Notes under the pieces: model-generated | The model's database searches: none | What the model was told of the DNA's origin: nothing | The model's input: the letters and a program-made list of their open reading frames with translations, nothing else | Position numbers and translations under genes: made by a program | In this document: positions 47,095 to 58,588 of the stretch, piece by piece | Layout: the number at the start of each line of letters is the position of its first letter | Position numbering within the stretch: the stretch's first letter is position 1 | NCBI GenBank assembly: GCA_001179505.1 | Contig: CDMY01000802.1 | Location: 133,662 to 197,661, forward strand | DNA length: 64,000 bases | DNA from: Vitrella brassicaformis | Taxonomy: Eukaryota > Sar > Vitrellaceae | Reading direction: 5' to 3'

Positions 47095-48720
47095 CTAGAT
47101 CTTGACGATGTGCTGCAGCACCCTGGAGTGTCGGTGTGGGTGCACCTCGCCGTCGATCCAACACGTCAGCTCCTCCATCAAATCCTCACCTGATACACAC
47201 ACAGACGCGCACACACCCCTCAATCAGATTGAGCGAGAGTCTGGGTATGTGAGTGTCAGGTGGCGAGTGCGCCACACCTGAGTTTTGTGCGTTGAGGCCC
47301 CACTCAGAGTGATGCGACACGTCAGGCACGCCTGCTCACACACATTGCAGAAATTGTGAGGGTGCAGTGCACACGACAAACAGCCAGCCAGCACGAGTGT
47401 GGTTTGGAGCGTGTTGGAGTCCCCATTCACCTTCGAGCGTGAGGAGGATCCGTGTCTTGAACTTCTCGCTCACCTGAGGGAAGGAACCACAGCCACACAC
47501 ATCGAGACACACACGGTGCGCCTGTCTGCACGTGGCCGCCGCACACCTGTCCGAATTGCATGATGTCCTTTGGCCTCGTCAAGTGCCAGAAGCGACTGAA
47601 CTCCAAGAAGACAAAGCAGTAGATGGTCGAGAAGATCGACAGCGGGTCGGCCGGATTACTACAGACAACAAACGCAGGAAGAGATTTGCAAGGCTGTGAG
47701 AGTTGCGCCAGTGAGTGAATGACGGGTCGGTTGTACTTGTAGAAGAACACGCGAAGGTGACCCTCGTCCAAAAACTGCGTCAGCCACGCTGTGATGTTCA
47801 ACCCTACACATACACAGCAGCAATACAATCCAAGGGCTCCCTTCTGTGCATCCATCCTTTCTCCCACCCACCTCACTCACCTGTGCTGGCGAATGGGAAC
47901 CAGTATCTGGGGTCGTGTGTCGACTCATGCAGCACCTCCCTCGCACGCGGCCCATGGGTCCTGGCGAAGTAGGCCAGGTTCTTCAGCCCCAGCACACCCA
48001 CGCCACGAAAATCCTTGGACGGCTCCTGGAACCCGATGCTCTTCCACGCCTCCATTCCCTCAGCGCTGATGGGTCCGAGGCCGTCGGGCAGACGAGGGGG
48101 GATGCTGCCTTCGGGAAGGTCCTTCTGAGTGAGGCACGTCCACATCTCCTCGAGCTCGCTGCGGTGGGCTTCGTCGGTCCAGTCGAACGGCACGGTGAGG
48201 AACTGCTTGACGGCCTTCTTGCCCTCGTTGGCCACACGGATCTGACGAATCACCTGAACCAACCCACCAACCACGCCGGCAGCGAGTTAGTTATCTGCCC
48301 GGTTGGCGTGTGTGCTTGCTGTCAGTCTGCAGCCGTACCTGTTCGAGGACGGTGAGGTATTTCGGCCTCACTCGGAAGATGCGCGCCACCTCCATCGTCA
48401 CATGGTGAGCCGTCCGTTTGTCATCGTACAGCAGCTCGGACACCGTCAACAGCTGCTCCTCGATGCGCAGTATCAGGATCTGCAAAGGGGCAAGCAACCG
48501 CCACGCACCACCCGGCAGCAATGACTGTCGCATCAGGCCATCTGTGTGTGCGCCGCGTCCTTACGGAGTTGGTGAGTTTGGTTGGCAGTGGCGGTCCGAG
48601 GAAGAGGACACTCACGGAGTTGTCGCCCGCCAGGAGCCGCTCCAGCTTGGACATGCCCGTGATAAGTGTGACCACGCCATCCAATATCGACACCGCCACG
48701 TTCTTGCACACCATCGCCAT
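47095..48720 (-). CDS. ELMO-domain protein
   Basis: ATG 48720 starts AMVCKNVAVSILDGVVTLIT, then LLAGDNSVSVLFLGPPLPTK. A helical part (LRIEEQLLTVSELLYDDKR) precedes the ELMO domain: FDWTDEAHRSELEEMWTCL, GFQEPSKDFRGVGVLGLKNL, YFARTHGPRAREVLHE, YWFPFASTGLNITAWLTQFL and IFSTIYCFVFLEFSRFWHL. The RGxGxLGLKNLxYF block is the hallmark. ELMO-domain proteins act on small GTPases of the Arl/Arf or Rac class as GAPs or exchange-factor partners. A short last exon (EDLMEELTCWIDGEVHPHRH) ends at TAG 47095-47097. About seven exons are present. The order fits an ELMOD-type protein rather than full ELMO1, as no PH domain is seen. Confidence 0.8.
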
Positions 48721-49189
48721 CTCACGAACTCGCCTAGCTACCAGGCAACGTTCGTTCACCCTGAGCTAAGCTCGCAGGTCTCGTCGTCGCGTGAAAGACA
48801 TGGGACTTGGCCGTCAGGCCGCTTAGGACATTCCATGAAACCGCTCTCTCGCTGCAAAATCATTCCGTGAAACCGCTCTCTCGCTGCAAAAGCTCGCAGA
48901 GAAGAAGGAAAGGGAGGTCCGGGGGGCCGAAAGGTGCAGCAACACTCACTGCCATTGCAGATCTCGAAGGCAGCCGAAGCAGAGCAGTCTGTGCGTAGTG
49001 GAGAGTATCTATTGTGCGAGTACTGTGTGCGAGTCGGGAGGTCTCTTGCAAGAGAGGGCGAGCACTCACTGGCGGACGAGAGGCGTGTTTCGTTTTCATC
49101 CGTGGCAGCAGGAGGCCAGGTGAGGCTAGCAGGGAGGAAAACTGGCAGTCTCGACTTGATGAATTGTCGTTGCGCTGAATGCAGATCTA
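48721..49189. promoter_or_regulatory. Head-to-head spacer ELMO / TLDc-F with tandem repeat and leader
   Basis: It contains ctgagctaagctcgcagg at 48761-48778 and agctcgcaga at 48891-48900. Two near-identical tandem copies of a 29-base unit lie at 48831-48859 and 48863-48891 (ttcc[a/g]tgaaaccgctctctc, then gctgcaaaa). A related pair lies at 52719-52761. The block 49095-49130 is the leader shared with TLDc-A; it ends in cag/gtgagg, and the next acceptor is tgcag/atcta just before ATG 49190. Confidence 0.55.
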
Positions 49190-50591
49190 ATGCGGCGGTG
49201 CACTGGAGAGATGGGAGGGCAGAGCAGCAGGTGAGCCACTGATCATTCGAATGGATCATTCACAGCCGAGCATGTGCGTGTTGTGATTAATTGATGCACA
49301 GGTTCGAGCAAGGGCCACCTGCCGATGCTCCCGACATTAACGACCTGTACCCACCCATCGCACCCCCTCCACCATACAGCCCGGAACTTGCGCCGTCCTC
49401 ACTGCGCGTCATGACGCTCGAGGAGGCGGCAGATAGGCTTGTGCAAGCTGAGGAGGCGGCGAGAGAAGCCTCAGAGGAGGTGAGTGATACACGCTCCCAA
49501 ACACAGGCTTGTTTATTATGTCACCATGGCCGTCTGTCTCCTTGTCCAGAACCGACAGTTGAGCGCCCAGGTGGCCACACAGGTGCGTACGCCAGAGGTC
49601 TCGACATTGTCATTCATGTGCAACATTGGAGTACGTGTGTGTGTGTGCAGGCCGCCCAGATGCAGACGCTTCAAGCCAAAGTCGACACACAGGTATGAAG
49701 CACACATCGCACACACAGTATGCAGCTTGCCAGCAGGACCGTCTGTTCCAATGGTGGATCGCAGGAGGCAGAGATTCAGGCGCTGAAGGAGAGCCGCGCA
49801 GCCGACCGAGCCGCCATCAATGCGTCAATCGAGCAGGCAAGTGGTACACGTGTCCTGTTTCCCTTGTCACACTGGCCGTGTATGGTACCGTGGTTCATAT
49901 GTCCATTGCAGGGATGGTCGCTTTACGGGCTGCTCACATGTGAACAGCACGCAGCCCTGTCTGAGTTGCTGGGCGGCAAGCGACTCACTGTCGTCTACAG
50001 GTAGCCGGCGAAGCACACATTCTTATACTAGCAGCACAGTAGGCGCACACGTGTGTGTGCGTGTGTCTGTGTATCAGGTCATCGCGTGACGGCATGACGT
50101 ATGCCGATCTGCTCCGCTGTGTGGGCGACAAGACCGGCCTGGTGTTCATCATTCGGACGGGCCGTTATGTGTTCGGCGCGTACATCAGTGCCGGTCTGCA
50201 GCTGCCAGACGACCCGACCAGCTATCGCACATACGATTCCGATGTGTGGTGGTTCTCATTGGCCGGCCACTTCCTCACACCGACCAAAATCGAGATCGAC
50301 CAAGATTTGCAGTGGGTGCGGGTGGCGGGGAGGGAGGCGGATGAATGCCGTGAGAATGTGTGGATCCATTCGTATCTGCGTCTGGGGTATGGTGAGAGCT
50401 GTTTTGGCCAGCCTGCTGCCGACATCCGCAGCTGCTCTCAGAACGCCTACAGCCATATATCCCCATCAGAAGGCTACATGGGGACAGTTTTTGATGATGT
50501 CTTTCATGATGAATCATATTGCCCCCAGCATGCTTTGTTGGCTGGGGAGGCCGGCAGCTTTATGGCTGACGAGATAGTGGTGCTGCACTGA
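49190..50591 (+). CDS. TLDc-domain protein F, inverted duplicate of A
   Basis: Exons: 49190-49230, 49302-49479, 49550-49582, 49651-49692, 49765-49836, 49912-50000 and 50078-50591. The start MRRCTGEMGGQSS joins RFEQGPPADAP in frame. Then come the Pro-rich part (IAPPPPYSPELAPSS), the signature SLRVMTLEEAADRLVQAEEA and coil exons (NRQLSAQVATQ, AAQMQTLQAKVDTQ, and EAEIQALKESRAADRAAINA). The linker exon (ELLGGKRLTVVYR) and an intact TLDc exon (VFIIRTGRYVFGAYISAGL, DVWWFSLAGHF) follow. The TLDc C-terminus is diverged, with an insert before FMADEIVVLH. The intron after 49836 starts with GC. Exon sizes match TLDc-A except for the fourth coil exon (72 against 81 bases). The gene with its leader is an inverted duplicate of A. 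Confidence 0.85.
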
Positions 50592-51013
50592 GGGAATTGT
50601 GTCTGACTGTGTGCGATTTTTAACGTCGAGTTTGCTGTCGGATGATCGTATACTTTCTCGATCTTTCTCATATGGTCTCGTGTGCGCGTGTGCGTGTGTC
50701 ACTGAGTGCTGCACAGGACGCATCGCCACGGTGTCGCACATGACGTGTGTGTGCGATGTTCTGTAGGCATTAGACATGCATTTCGCTCGTATTCTTTCAA
50801 TGCGTACTCCTGTCGAGCGAGATGGTCACCTTGCTGATTTTCATGCGTGTGGTGAGGGGTAGATGTCGTCTGTGTACCATAGCTGGCTGTCGGCCGTGAC
50901 TGTCAAGCCTTGAGGGAACGAACGATGGTTGTATCACTTTTTGAATCATCGCTCGATTGAGTCTGCCAGTCGTGCACGCATGACTTAAGTGAGAAAGGCA
51001 CCTGAGCCATCTT
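50592..51013 (+). repeat. TLDc-associated 3' flank repeat, copy 4 (inverted)
   Basis: On the minus strand this reads like the flank of TLDc-C, including gatggctcaggtgcctttct, cgagcgatgattcaaaaagt and gccgacagccagctatggta. Its outer end at about 51013 abuts the broken last exon of the RWDD2 copy. Confidence 0.7.
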
Positions 51014-51033
51014 CATGCACAGAAACACGCACC

Positions 51034-52650
51034 TTAACCTGTAAACAGCCAGTCACAAATCAACAGCATTTCCGCTGACACACTTCCGTTTGGTTGGTAC
51101 CTGCTTTGCGGCACTCGTCGGCCATCCTGCCCATCTCCTTCGATCCCAACTCCTGCACAGACACACACATTAGCGGCTGCGGTGCAGGTGGGCATGGCAT
51201 CCCACTTCGAAGCCTCTGGGCAGCCGCCTCATGTCGTCCAGACACTTGGATGCAGGCACTGACAACACACACAGAGGATTCTCGCAGATGACAGGACGGC
51301 TCGTGCGTTTGCTCACCGTCGATGATCTCTTCGCCACGGACCACAAAGTGCTTCCACCTGAGCCTCTGCAGCCGCGTGATGTACTCCATGCAGCCCTCCT
51401 CCGGCCCTTCCACAATCACCACACCAGGGTAGCCGATCTTGGAGAAGCCGCCAAGCCGAAGCTCCAACGCCCACCTGACCAATCGGCACCACTCAGCCAT
51501 CCACGAGCATGAGATGGCGTCAGCCTTGGCTTACTGGATGATGTATCGCCTCTTGGTCTCTGCTCGGATGTGGTGGCTGTAGCACACGCGCCTTCCCAGC
51601 TGCTGCTGCTGCCTGGCTGGTGGTCGTGCGGCGGCAGACGCCTGTAGCTCCAGCAGCTGCAGCTCTTCTGCCAGTGCATCATCGCTCATATCGTCTTCCT
51701 CATCATCATCCGCCTCGTCGTCAGCCGCCGCCTGTGCCGCCTGCACACAAGCCACACTCGCACAGAGAGACAGACAGACAGACCGACATGAGCACAGTGA
51801 GTCTCATGAGTGAGTCCATGTGTGGTACCTACAGCCAACTCTCGACCTCTTCGATCTCTGTGCGGTGCTCGGCAACGAAATCGGCCAGTGAATCCTACGC
51901 GAAGAAGGACAAGAGCCACACAATCTTGCTGCCGACCACCCATGGCATGGCTGCCCATGCTCTCCTACTTTGGCTGACTGGACAATGTCGACGACGCACT
52001 CCTCACCTGCAAGCACAATGATCAGCAAGGCCTTATGTGTGCTTGTTTGCTTGCAAATCTCTATTGCTGACACCTCTCTCGGCGCATTCCCTGGCCCTCT
52101 CCTTCAGGGCCTCCTCACACTCAGCCAATCTGTGTGTGGGCAGGCAAGACGACAGCAGCTCCGCCCGCAGGCTCTTGTGCTGACACGAGCGACACAGATG
52201 AGTCGGCTGTGTGCAGAGGAAAGGCGTCGAACCTGGTTCACCGGGTAGAGGGGTGGCAGAGTGATGCACAGCTGAGGGCTCTCGCCGTCTGCCTTGAGGT
52301 CTTCATCGAGGAAGCTGACACCGAAGTGAGGTCGTCGGTGCTCTGCTCATGACTCTTGATCTTCGCCACTGAGAAGCAGCAACAGACACACACACACATA
52401 CATGCAGCAGAAACAAAGCATCATTCAAGAGCCATCTGCAGTCTGCAGTGATGTGTGTGCGTCGTTCACACGCCACTTCGTCGATGATCAGCTCATCCGG
52501 CCCAGGGTACATCGATGTCAACACCTGAACAGACGTGCAGCGGATGGCCAACTGTATCATTGCGTGTGTGCTTCGTTCATTGCAGGTGTGATGACTGACC
52601 TCAATCTCTTCGAGCTGTCGACGGCGGCATGAGCTGTGGTCAGATCCTTC
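51034..52650 (-). pseudogene. RWDD2-like pseudogene, inverted copy of 7428-9195
   Basis: Exons match the intact gene closely (SSCRRRQLEEIE, SMYPGPDELIIDE, LLELQASAAARPPARQQQQL, WALELRLGGFSKIGYPG). Three defects are visible. The ATG used by the intact gene is missing. One base is deleted near 52332 (gacgacctcact against gacgaccttcact), which shifts the frame inside the RWD domain. In the last exon the first full codon after the splice is TAA (51036-51034), so the C-terminal 35 residues are lost, and the exon then runs into the TLDc 3' flank repeat at about 51013. It is convergent with TLDc-F, whereas the intact gene is divergent from TLDc-A. Confidence 0.85.
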
Positions 52651-52900
52651 CTCCTGTCTTTTTTGAAGCCAAGCTTGCAGATGTGCCACAAAGCTCGCAG
52701 AGAAACAAGTTCGGGTGCTCCCTGAAACCGCTGCAACAAGTTCCGTGAAACCGCTCTCTCTAACAAATTGCTGAAGAAGAAAGGAAGGCAACACGGAGCA
52801 GCACAGGAGAATTGCTGAGCAAGCCAAGGGTTGATGAAACATGGACGACAGGTAGATCCACACACTCACGCTGATCTCTGGGCTGCTGATCTTCCTTCTG
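52651..52900. promoter_or_regulatory. Spacer RWDD2 copy / TTC14-like
   Basis: It has aagcttgcag at 52671-52680 and aagctcgcag at 52691-52700. The pair 52719-52738 and 52741-52761 is related to the tandem 29-base unit of the ELMO/TLDc-F spacer (tgaaaccgct core). Confidence 0.5.
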
Positions 52901-55900
52901 ATGTCACATTCTGCCCATTGCAGGCGCCATACGAATGCAGATTCGCGTCGGCAGCCTCCATCGCGTGACGGTGCCGACCGTGCGTCCGACCGTACGTCGC
53001 AGCGGCCTTCGATGAATGCAACACAAGGACCAGTTGGGGGATGGGAGGCGCTGAGTGGTAAGGAGCCGACAGTCAGTCACACGGCGGCAAGCATTGTGGT
53101 CTCGGTTTCCTCTTTCCTGTCAGCTCTTGGCGTCCCTCCGAGTTGGATGAAGAGGTGGGACTCGCCATCGAGGCGAGGGCGGCCTCATGAAGCTGACGAG
53201 AGACCACGCGCGTCATCACCGCCACCACGAGAAGACAGCCAGTCCGTGGGTCACAGACAGACAGACAGACAGACAGACAGATAGACGCACAAGTGCCCAC
53301 TGAGATGAGAGCGATGTCCCTTTGTCAGCAGCCATCGAGGGCCTCACTCTCCTCCTCCCGCTCCCCAACTTGGTGCGAATGGTTTTGCCGAGGCCGCCCA
53401 CAGGGCACTGACGACCGACAAGACACATGTGGCCATCGATCTGGATGAGGGCCGCGACGGACGGGAGAGGGATGCGAGGGATGATGGGGGAGTGCGTGAG
53501 AGGCAGCTGCTGCAGGAGACTCTCGATGAGTCCATCCAGAAGGTTGATGATGGTCGATCCATGTGTGGCACCATGGTCGGTCATTCATGTGATGTCTGTG
53601 TGGTGGACAGCTTCGGTCGAGTGGCGCGCTCTCACGGATGGCCAACCACTTAAACACCCTCATGAAGGTGAGGTGCCTAGAAACGAATCCAAAACGACTG
53701 CCCACTCAATCCGATGTGCTTTTCTTTCTCCTGCCTGCCTGCCTGCCTGGTCAGCGTCATGTGCCCGCGTCGGATGAGGCCGATCATGGCCCCTCGTCAT
53801 CACCTCCCTCTATCGGTAATATGCCTGCACCTGCCCCCAGCCTAGCCCCCGTGACCATGACTCCTGCTTGTTGAGCAAGGCACGCGGCACCCAGAACAAC
53901 GGCCGCAAAGGACACAGCAAACGTCGCTGCCTGTGAGCCAAACACACCACATGTGGACACCACCACGGCACATCAACTGAGTCATCCATGCATCATTGTC
54001 TTTGCAGGCATCGGCTGATCGGCGTGACACGCCGCCCGATTTTTTTCGTCAGCGGATCGGCCACATCGACATGGGCTTCGCCGACGTGGCTCTGGGTCTT
54101 CCCTCTAGGGGTCGTCAGGAGGCCTGCTACATCGTGGATCGTGTGATGGAGAAGGAACAGGGAGAGGACTTCCCTATGGTGAGAGAACAAGGAGAGGGAG
54201 AAGGGCGCCTGGGGCGTATGCGTATGTGTGTGTGGTCGTATGGGTGTCAGGTTGAGCGGACGATTGGTTATGGTGCGCGAGGGCGGCAGATTCTCATCAA
54301 CGTAAGAACTCACCACACATACGTACGTGCTGGCACACTGATTCACGCTTGACTGTGTCTGATGCGACTGACTGGCTGGTGTGACCTCACCTGGCCTGCC
54401 CTGCCCTCTTGTCTCACTGTCTGTCTGTCTGTAACCCTCCTTACACACATGGTCTGCTGTACGTGACGTGGTTCGTGTGTGATGGCTGCGTAAGAATCTC
54501 GAGGTCGACACTGTGGTGCGGGGATGGGTGGCCGCTTCCGACAGGTAACAAGCCAACACACCTGCACTGCACACACTGGATGACCGACCGGTGGAATAAG
54601 CGGCAAAGTAAACTGTGTCTGCTCTGTTGTATTCTTGCGAACCAGGGATAAGGACGCGATTGTGGTTCGCATCTATGCCGTTGAGGTCTACCCCCACGCA
54701 GCCACACTACAGCCATCGACCGCACGAGACGGTGAGGGAGGGAGCCCAGCACACTTCACTTGACACCACATGCAGTGCAGTGCACCATTGCCGTTCTTTG
54801 CACGCCCGGCATTCGCCCATCCATCCCTCCATTCGTCTGTCTGTCTGTCAGGTGACAGTGGTCAGATTCGTCGTCGCGTCCGGGAGTGGGATCTGGATCG
54901 CGGCGAGATGGGCGTATACGGACTCCTGCTGCTCGAAGGCATACACGCTAACGAGGTACGGTAGGTCGACAAAGGACGGTCGACATGCATCCCATGGCCC
55001 TCATCCGGTGCCTTTGTGCCTTCGTGTCCGTACAGTATGGCCTCGGTTGTCGTACGTCGAGTGGCAGCGGTGTGAGCAGCAAGTTCCTGCCGATTGGCAC
55101 CGGGGTGCGGGCCGTGGTGCTGGGAGAGGGAGGAGAACGGTTGCTCAAAAAGGTGGGTACCGATCTGATGCACGCCAGCCGTTGTCGCGCAGCTCAGCGT
55201 GTGTGTGTGTGTGTGTGTGTTCAGCTTGGAGGCCACATGCTGCTGTCGCTCAAGGCGCCGCGGCACATGAGCGGCCCGACGGCCAGCATCGCGCTGCAGA
55301 AGCCGCTTGGCTTCACGTCCACACTCAAGGTGGACTCACACCACCTCATGCCAACAAGCGACGATATCAACTCAGACGGTATATACATACCTGTCGTCCG
55401 CATGGCCCTCCACACACATTGATGCACAAATGCTCTCACTGATGTGTGTGCAGTACCTGAGGATCGCAACCGTGCGGGCGGCCGCGTGCTGCGGAGCCGC
55501 CTGGCCTACCTCCTCGCAGCTGACCCAAAGTAAGCCAACGACCGTCACGCATTAATCATGCCCCATCATACATACATGTATGTATCGATTCACGTGTGTG
55601 GTTGGCTTGGCTTGGTTTGTGTAGGGTGTCGAATCCGATGAGTCTGCGGTTCATGGCGGGCGAGGCGGGGCTCGTGGACCCATGCTTCACGCTCCTCGAC
55701 CAAGACCCCAGACAAGTCGCCAAACCATCAATCGCTAAGACGTGAGCAGGCTCCCACTATTCCTCGTCCCACCACACACACCACATATGACGTTTCTCTC
55801 TGCCGCTGTTTCGTTGTCTTTGTCTCAGGGTCACCCAGGAGCAGAGCCGTGTGTGGGCGGACCGTCGCGTACGTGAGGGTGTGAGCATAGCGCGGCGCGG

Positions 55901-57023
55901 CGACCACGTGCAGGCGATGGACTACTACAACACGGCCCTCGACCTCTGGCCCGACCACAAGGACGGCCTCATCGCACGGGGGGCGGCGCTGGCCAACCAG
56001 AACAAACTCAGAGAGGCCCTGGTCGACTTCGACAAGGCACTCAGTAAGTGGGTGGCGGGAATGAGAAGGAGAGATGAGATGTGTGACGGATGCCTGATGA
56101 CACACACGCCCTGTGTCGATCAGAGCTGTCGCCGACGAACGCCAATGCCCTCAAGTACCGTGAGATGACGCAGAACCGGCTGCAGCAGAGGGATGGGCGG
56201 CCCACACAGGAGTCCCAGGGGCCCACAGGTACCTCCACAATCACACCACACACCGCACGCCGTGATGCTGTCTTCCCTTCCCCCCATCTGTGTGTGTCTC
56301 TGTCGGTTCTATTCTCAGATGCGCGTGAAGGTCTAGTGTTTGAGTGGCGCGACAGCCAGCCGTCAGCCCGCCGCAGATCACACCGATCCCCCAGCCCACC
56401 ACACACGCGCGATGAAGAAGATCGCGACAAGGACGACGACAGAAACAAAGCGTCTCAACCAATAGAGGTACCCCTCCACTCCCCTCCCCTCTTTGTGTGT
56501 ACTCTTACAGCATTTCGCGTGTCCCGTTGGTTGCTGGTCGGTCGATCAGGTGGTGTCTGACAGCTCTGAGTCGAGTGAGGACGAAAGACGGCGGAAGAAG
56601 CGGAAGAAAAAGAGGAAGAAGCGCAGAAGGGAGCGGGAGAGACAGCAGCAGGAGGCCGCCATGCCCTACGGCCCAGATCTGCCATCGGAGACCACCCCTG
56701 CACCACCAGCAGGAGGTGCATCAGCAGCAGATAGGGGGGCTGGTGGTGAGAGCCCTTTGTCTGATTCGAGCGACGACAGGGCGTCTCGGAAGCGCAAGGA
56801 TCGCAAACGCAGCAAGAGGGGGAGGAAAGGTGGGTGCCGACCTGACCCATAGGTGGATGGATGTGACCCATGTGCCTGTGGGTATGTGTGTATGTATGTG
56901 TGTGATTGGTCAGAGTCGTCTCGTCGTGACAAATCGTCACGGAAGCGGCGCAAGAGGGAGGGCAGCCGCAGTAACAGCGAAAGCAAGATGTCCATCGACT
57001 CTTCGGCCGACATGGACAAATGA
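52901..57023 (+). CDS. TTC14-like protein (TPR plus charged C-terminal tail)
   Basis: About 17 exons. ATG 52901 opens a low-complexity Ser/Arg/Pro N-terminus. Then come FAEAAHRALTTDKTHVAIDL, a run LLQETLDESIQK, DFFRQRIGHIDMGFADVAL, and DAIVVRIYAVEVYP with REWDLDRGEMGVYGLLLLEG. The TPR part (SRVWADRRVREGVSIARRGD, QAMDYYNTALDLWPDHKDGL, ALANQNKLREALVDFDKALK) matches the TTC14 family, where an S1-like part is followed by TPRs. The C-terminus is rich in Lys/Arg/Ser (ERRRKKRKKKRKKRRRERE, SRKRRKREGSRSNSESKMS) and ends SSADMDK at TGA 57021-57023. TTC14 proteins are nuclear and linked to RNA; the exact role is unknown. An intron donor after SLAP (about 53852) rather than the earlier gtaat keeps the frame. 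The S1-like domain is only loosely recognisable. Confidence 0.78.
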
Positions 57024-57299
57024 TGTGATGGATCCATTGTATTGTTGCTGTCGGGCTGTGCGTGAGACCCTTTTGTGCGGCATGGCTGTGGTGGGTGGTG
57101 AGGGGGTCGTGTGCGTGCACAACCATGGACTGGACGGGGTGACGAGACCTTACACGGGGGGGAACACAATAAATCAACGCAATCAAGATGGCGTCAGTGG
57201 CTCCGTCTCAGAACAGACGTCATGGACACAGGCTAGGCTACCGCTGCACGGAAGGCGAGTGGCACACACCAAACGGCGCCACACGTACGTCAGTCAGGA

Positions 57300-58588
57300 T
57301 TATAGCATCTGCAGCACCTCCAGCTCGTCAGCCACGAAGTTGAGCGAGCCGCCCAATACTGCAATGTCATCCTGCCTTTCTCCCGTGTAGCCCTCAGGCA
57401 CTTCGGCGCTGGAGGTCCACTGATGGCAGCTGCGGATGTCCTCGGCCGGCCGGCCACTGCGACCACCATCGCCCAGATACAGATGCCCACCGATGAACAC
57501 ACTCGCCCCACCCACAGCTCCCTCCCTCCCAACCGCACCCGCCCACTGCTGCCGTTCGTCGTTGATCTCGATCTTGGTCGGCTTGGCGAAGTGGCCGGCC
57601 AATGAAAACCACCAGACACCACAGTCGTATACACTGCGGCTGGTCGGGTTCTGGGCTCGTGTAGGCCGCCGCTGATGAAGGCGCCGAAGACGTAGCGGCC
57701 CTTGCGGATGATGAACACCAGGCGCAGCTTGTCACCCACACACCGCAGCAGATCGTCATATCCCGTACCGTCACGCGATGCCCTGAGCTCCACCATGACA
57801 CAAGGACGGACGCACACTTGACACGCCAGCCGCAGATGTGAGTGTACGTGTGTGTACCTGTAGATGAGCGTGAGTGACGCGCCGCCCAGCCACTTGGCGA
57901 TGTGCGCCACATCCGACAGGCCGATGGAGCTCCCGCCGATAGCCCAGGCACGGGCAGCCCTGGACAGCAAAGCAACACAGCGAGTGCCGTGCCCGCAGGG
58001 CCGTGTTGCATCTGTGAGTGTGTTCCTGGATGTGCCTGCAGAGCGGACAGACGCCATTGCGAGGGCCGTAGCCAATCCGCTGCACAACGCACTGAAGGAG
58101 AACCAGCACACATACAGTAGCTAACCGCCACGCATCCAGTGATGTGCTCCATCACTCACGTCCATACACAGTGAACAGCCTGACGGGACACAGAGGACAC
58201 CACACACACACCAGCCGCCTCGGTGAAACGCTTGCGTGCCTTTCCCTTCGTCTGTGGCTGACCTTCTAGTGTGAGCATCTGTGACCCGCTTTGTTGGCTG
58301 CCCGGCGTGTCATCGCTAACACCACCACCACCACCACCTTCCTTTTTGCATAGGCCGCTGCACTTGGGCACGCCGGCAGAGGGAGTACTCGGGAGGCCGC
58401 AAATGCGGTTGCGCGTACACTGAAAATGGAACTTGTGACCTGCAGTCATCGCTCAATGCACACTCAACTGCACTCGTAGTCGCTTTCGTTTATGGTATGG
58501 CTCACTGACCGCATGGCTGCGTGTCGTCGGCCTTGGCTGGTGATTTGCTATCAGTGACGGCAGCAGCAGAGGATGGTGAGGGCGCCAT
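57300..58588 (-). pseudogene. RING-like/TLDc-G, frameshifted partner of H
   Basis: ATG 58588 opens a short Ser/Ala-rich start, then CGHKFHFQC and CGLPSTPSAGVPKCSGLC, which look like the middle of a RING finger. After a low-complexity part, two small exons give CSLCMD and CVVQRIGYGPRNGVCPLCR, another RING-like end. The linker exon (AKWLGGASLTLIYR) and the TLDc exon follow. In the TLDc exon one base is missing after FGAFISGGL (about 57660) compared with TLDc-H, so the frame breaks; the second half (FSLAGHFAKPTKIEIN, VADELEVLQML) is open in another frame. There is no clear membrane segment. Either the gene is dead or the base is a sequencing or assembly error. It is head-to-head with H and probably arose from the same ancestor. 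Confidence 0.68.

Noticed and set aside
53216-53584. Minus-strand frame with plausible hydrophobic sequence (LLDGLIESLLQQLPL)
   Set aside because: The plus-strand reading joins in phase to the TTC14-like exons on both sides, so this is its antisense.
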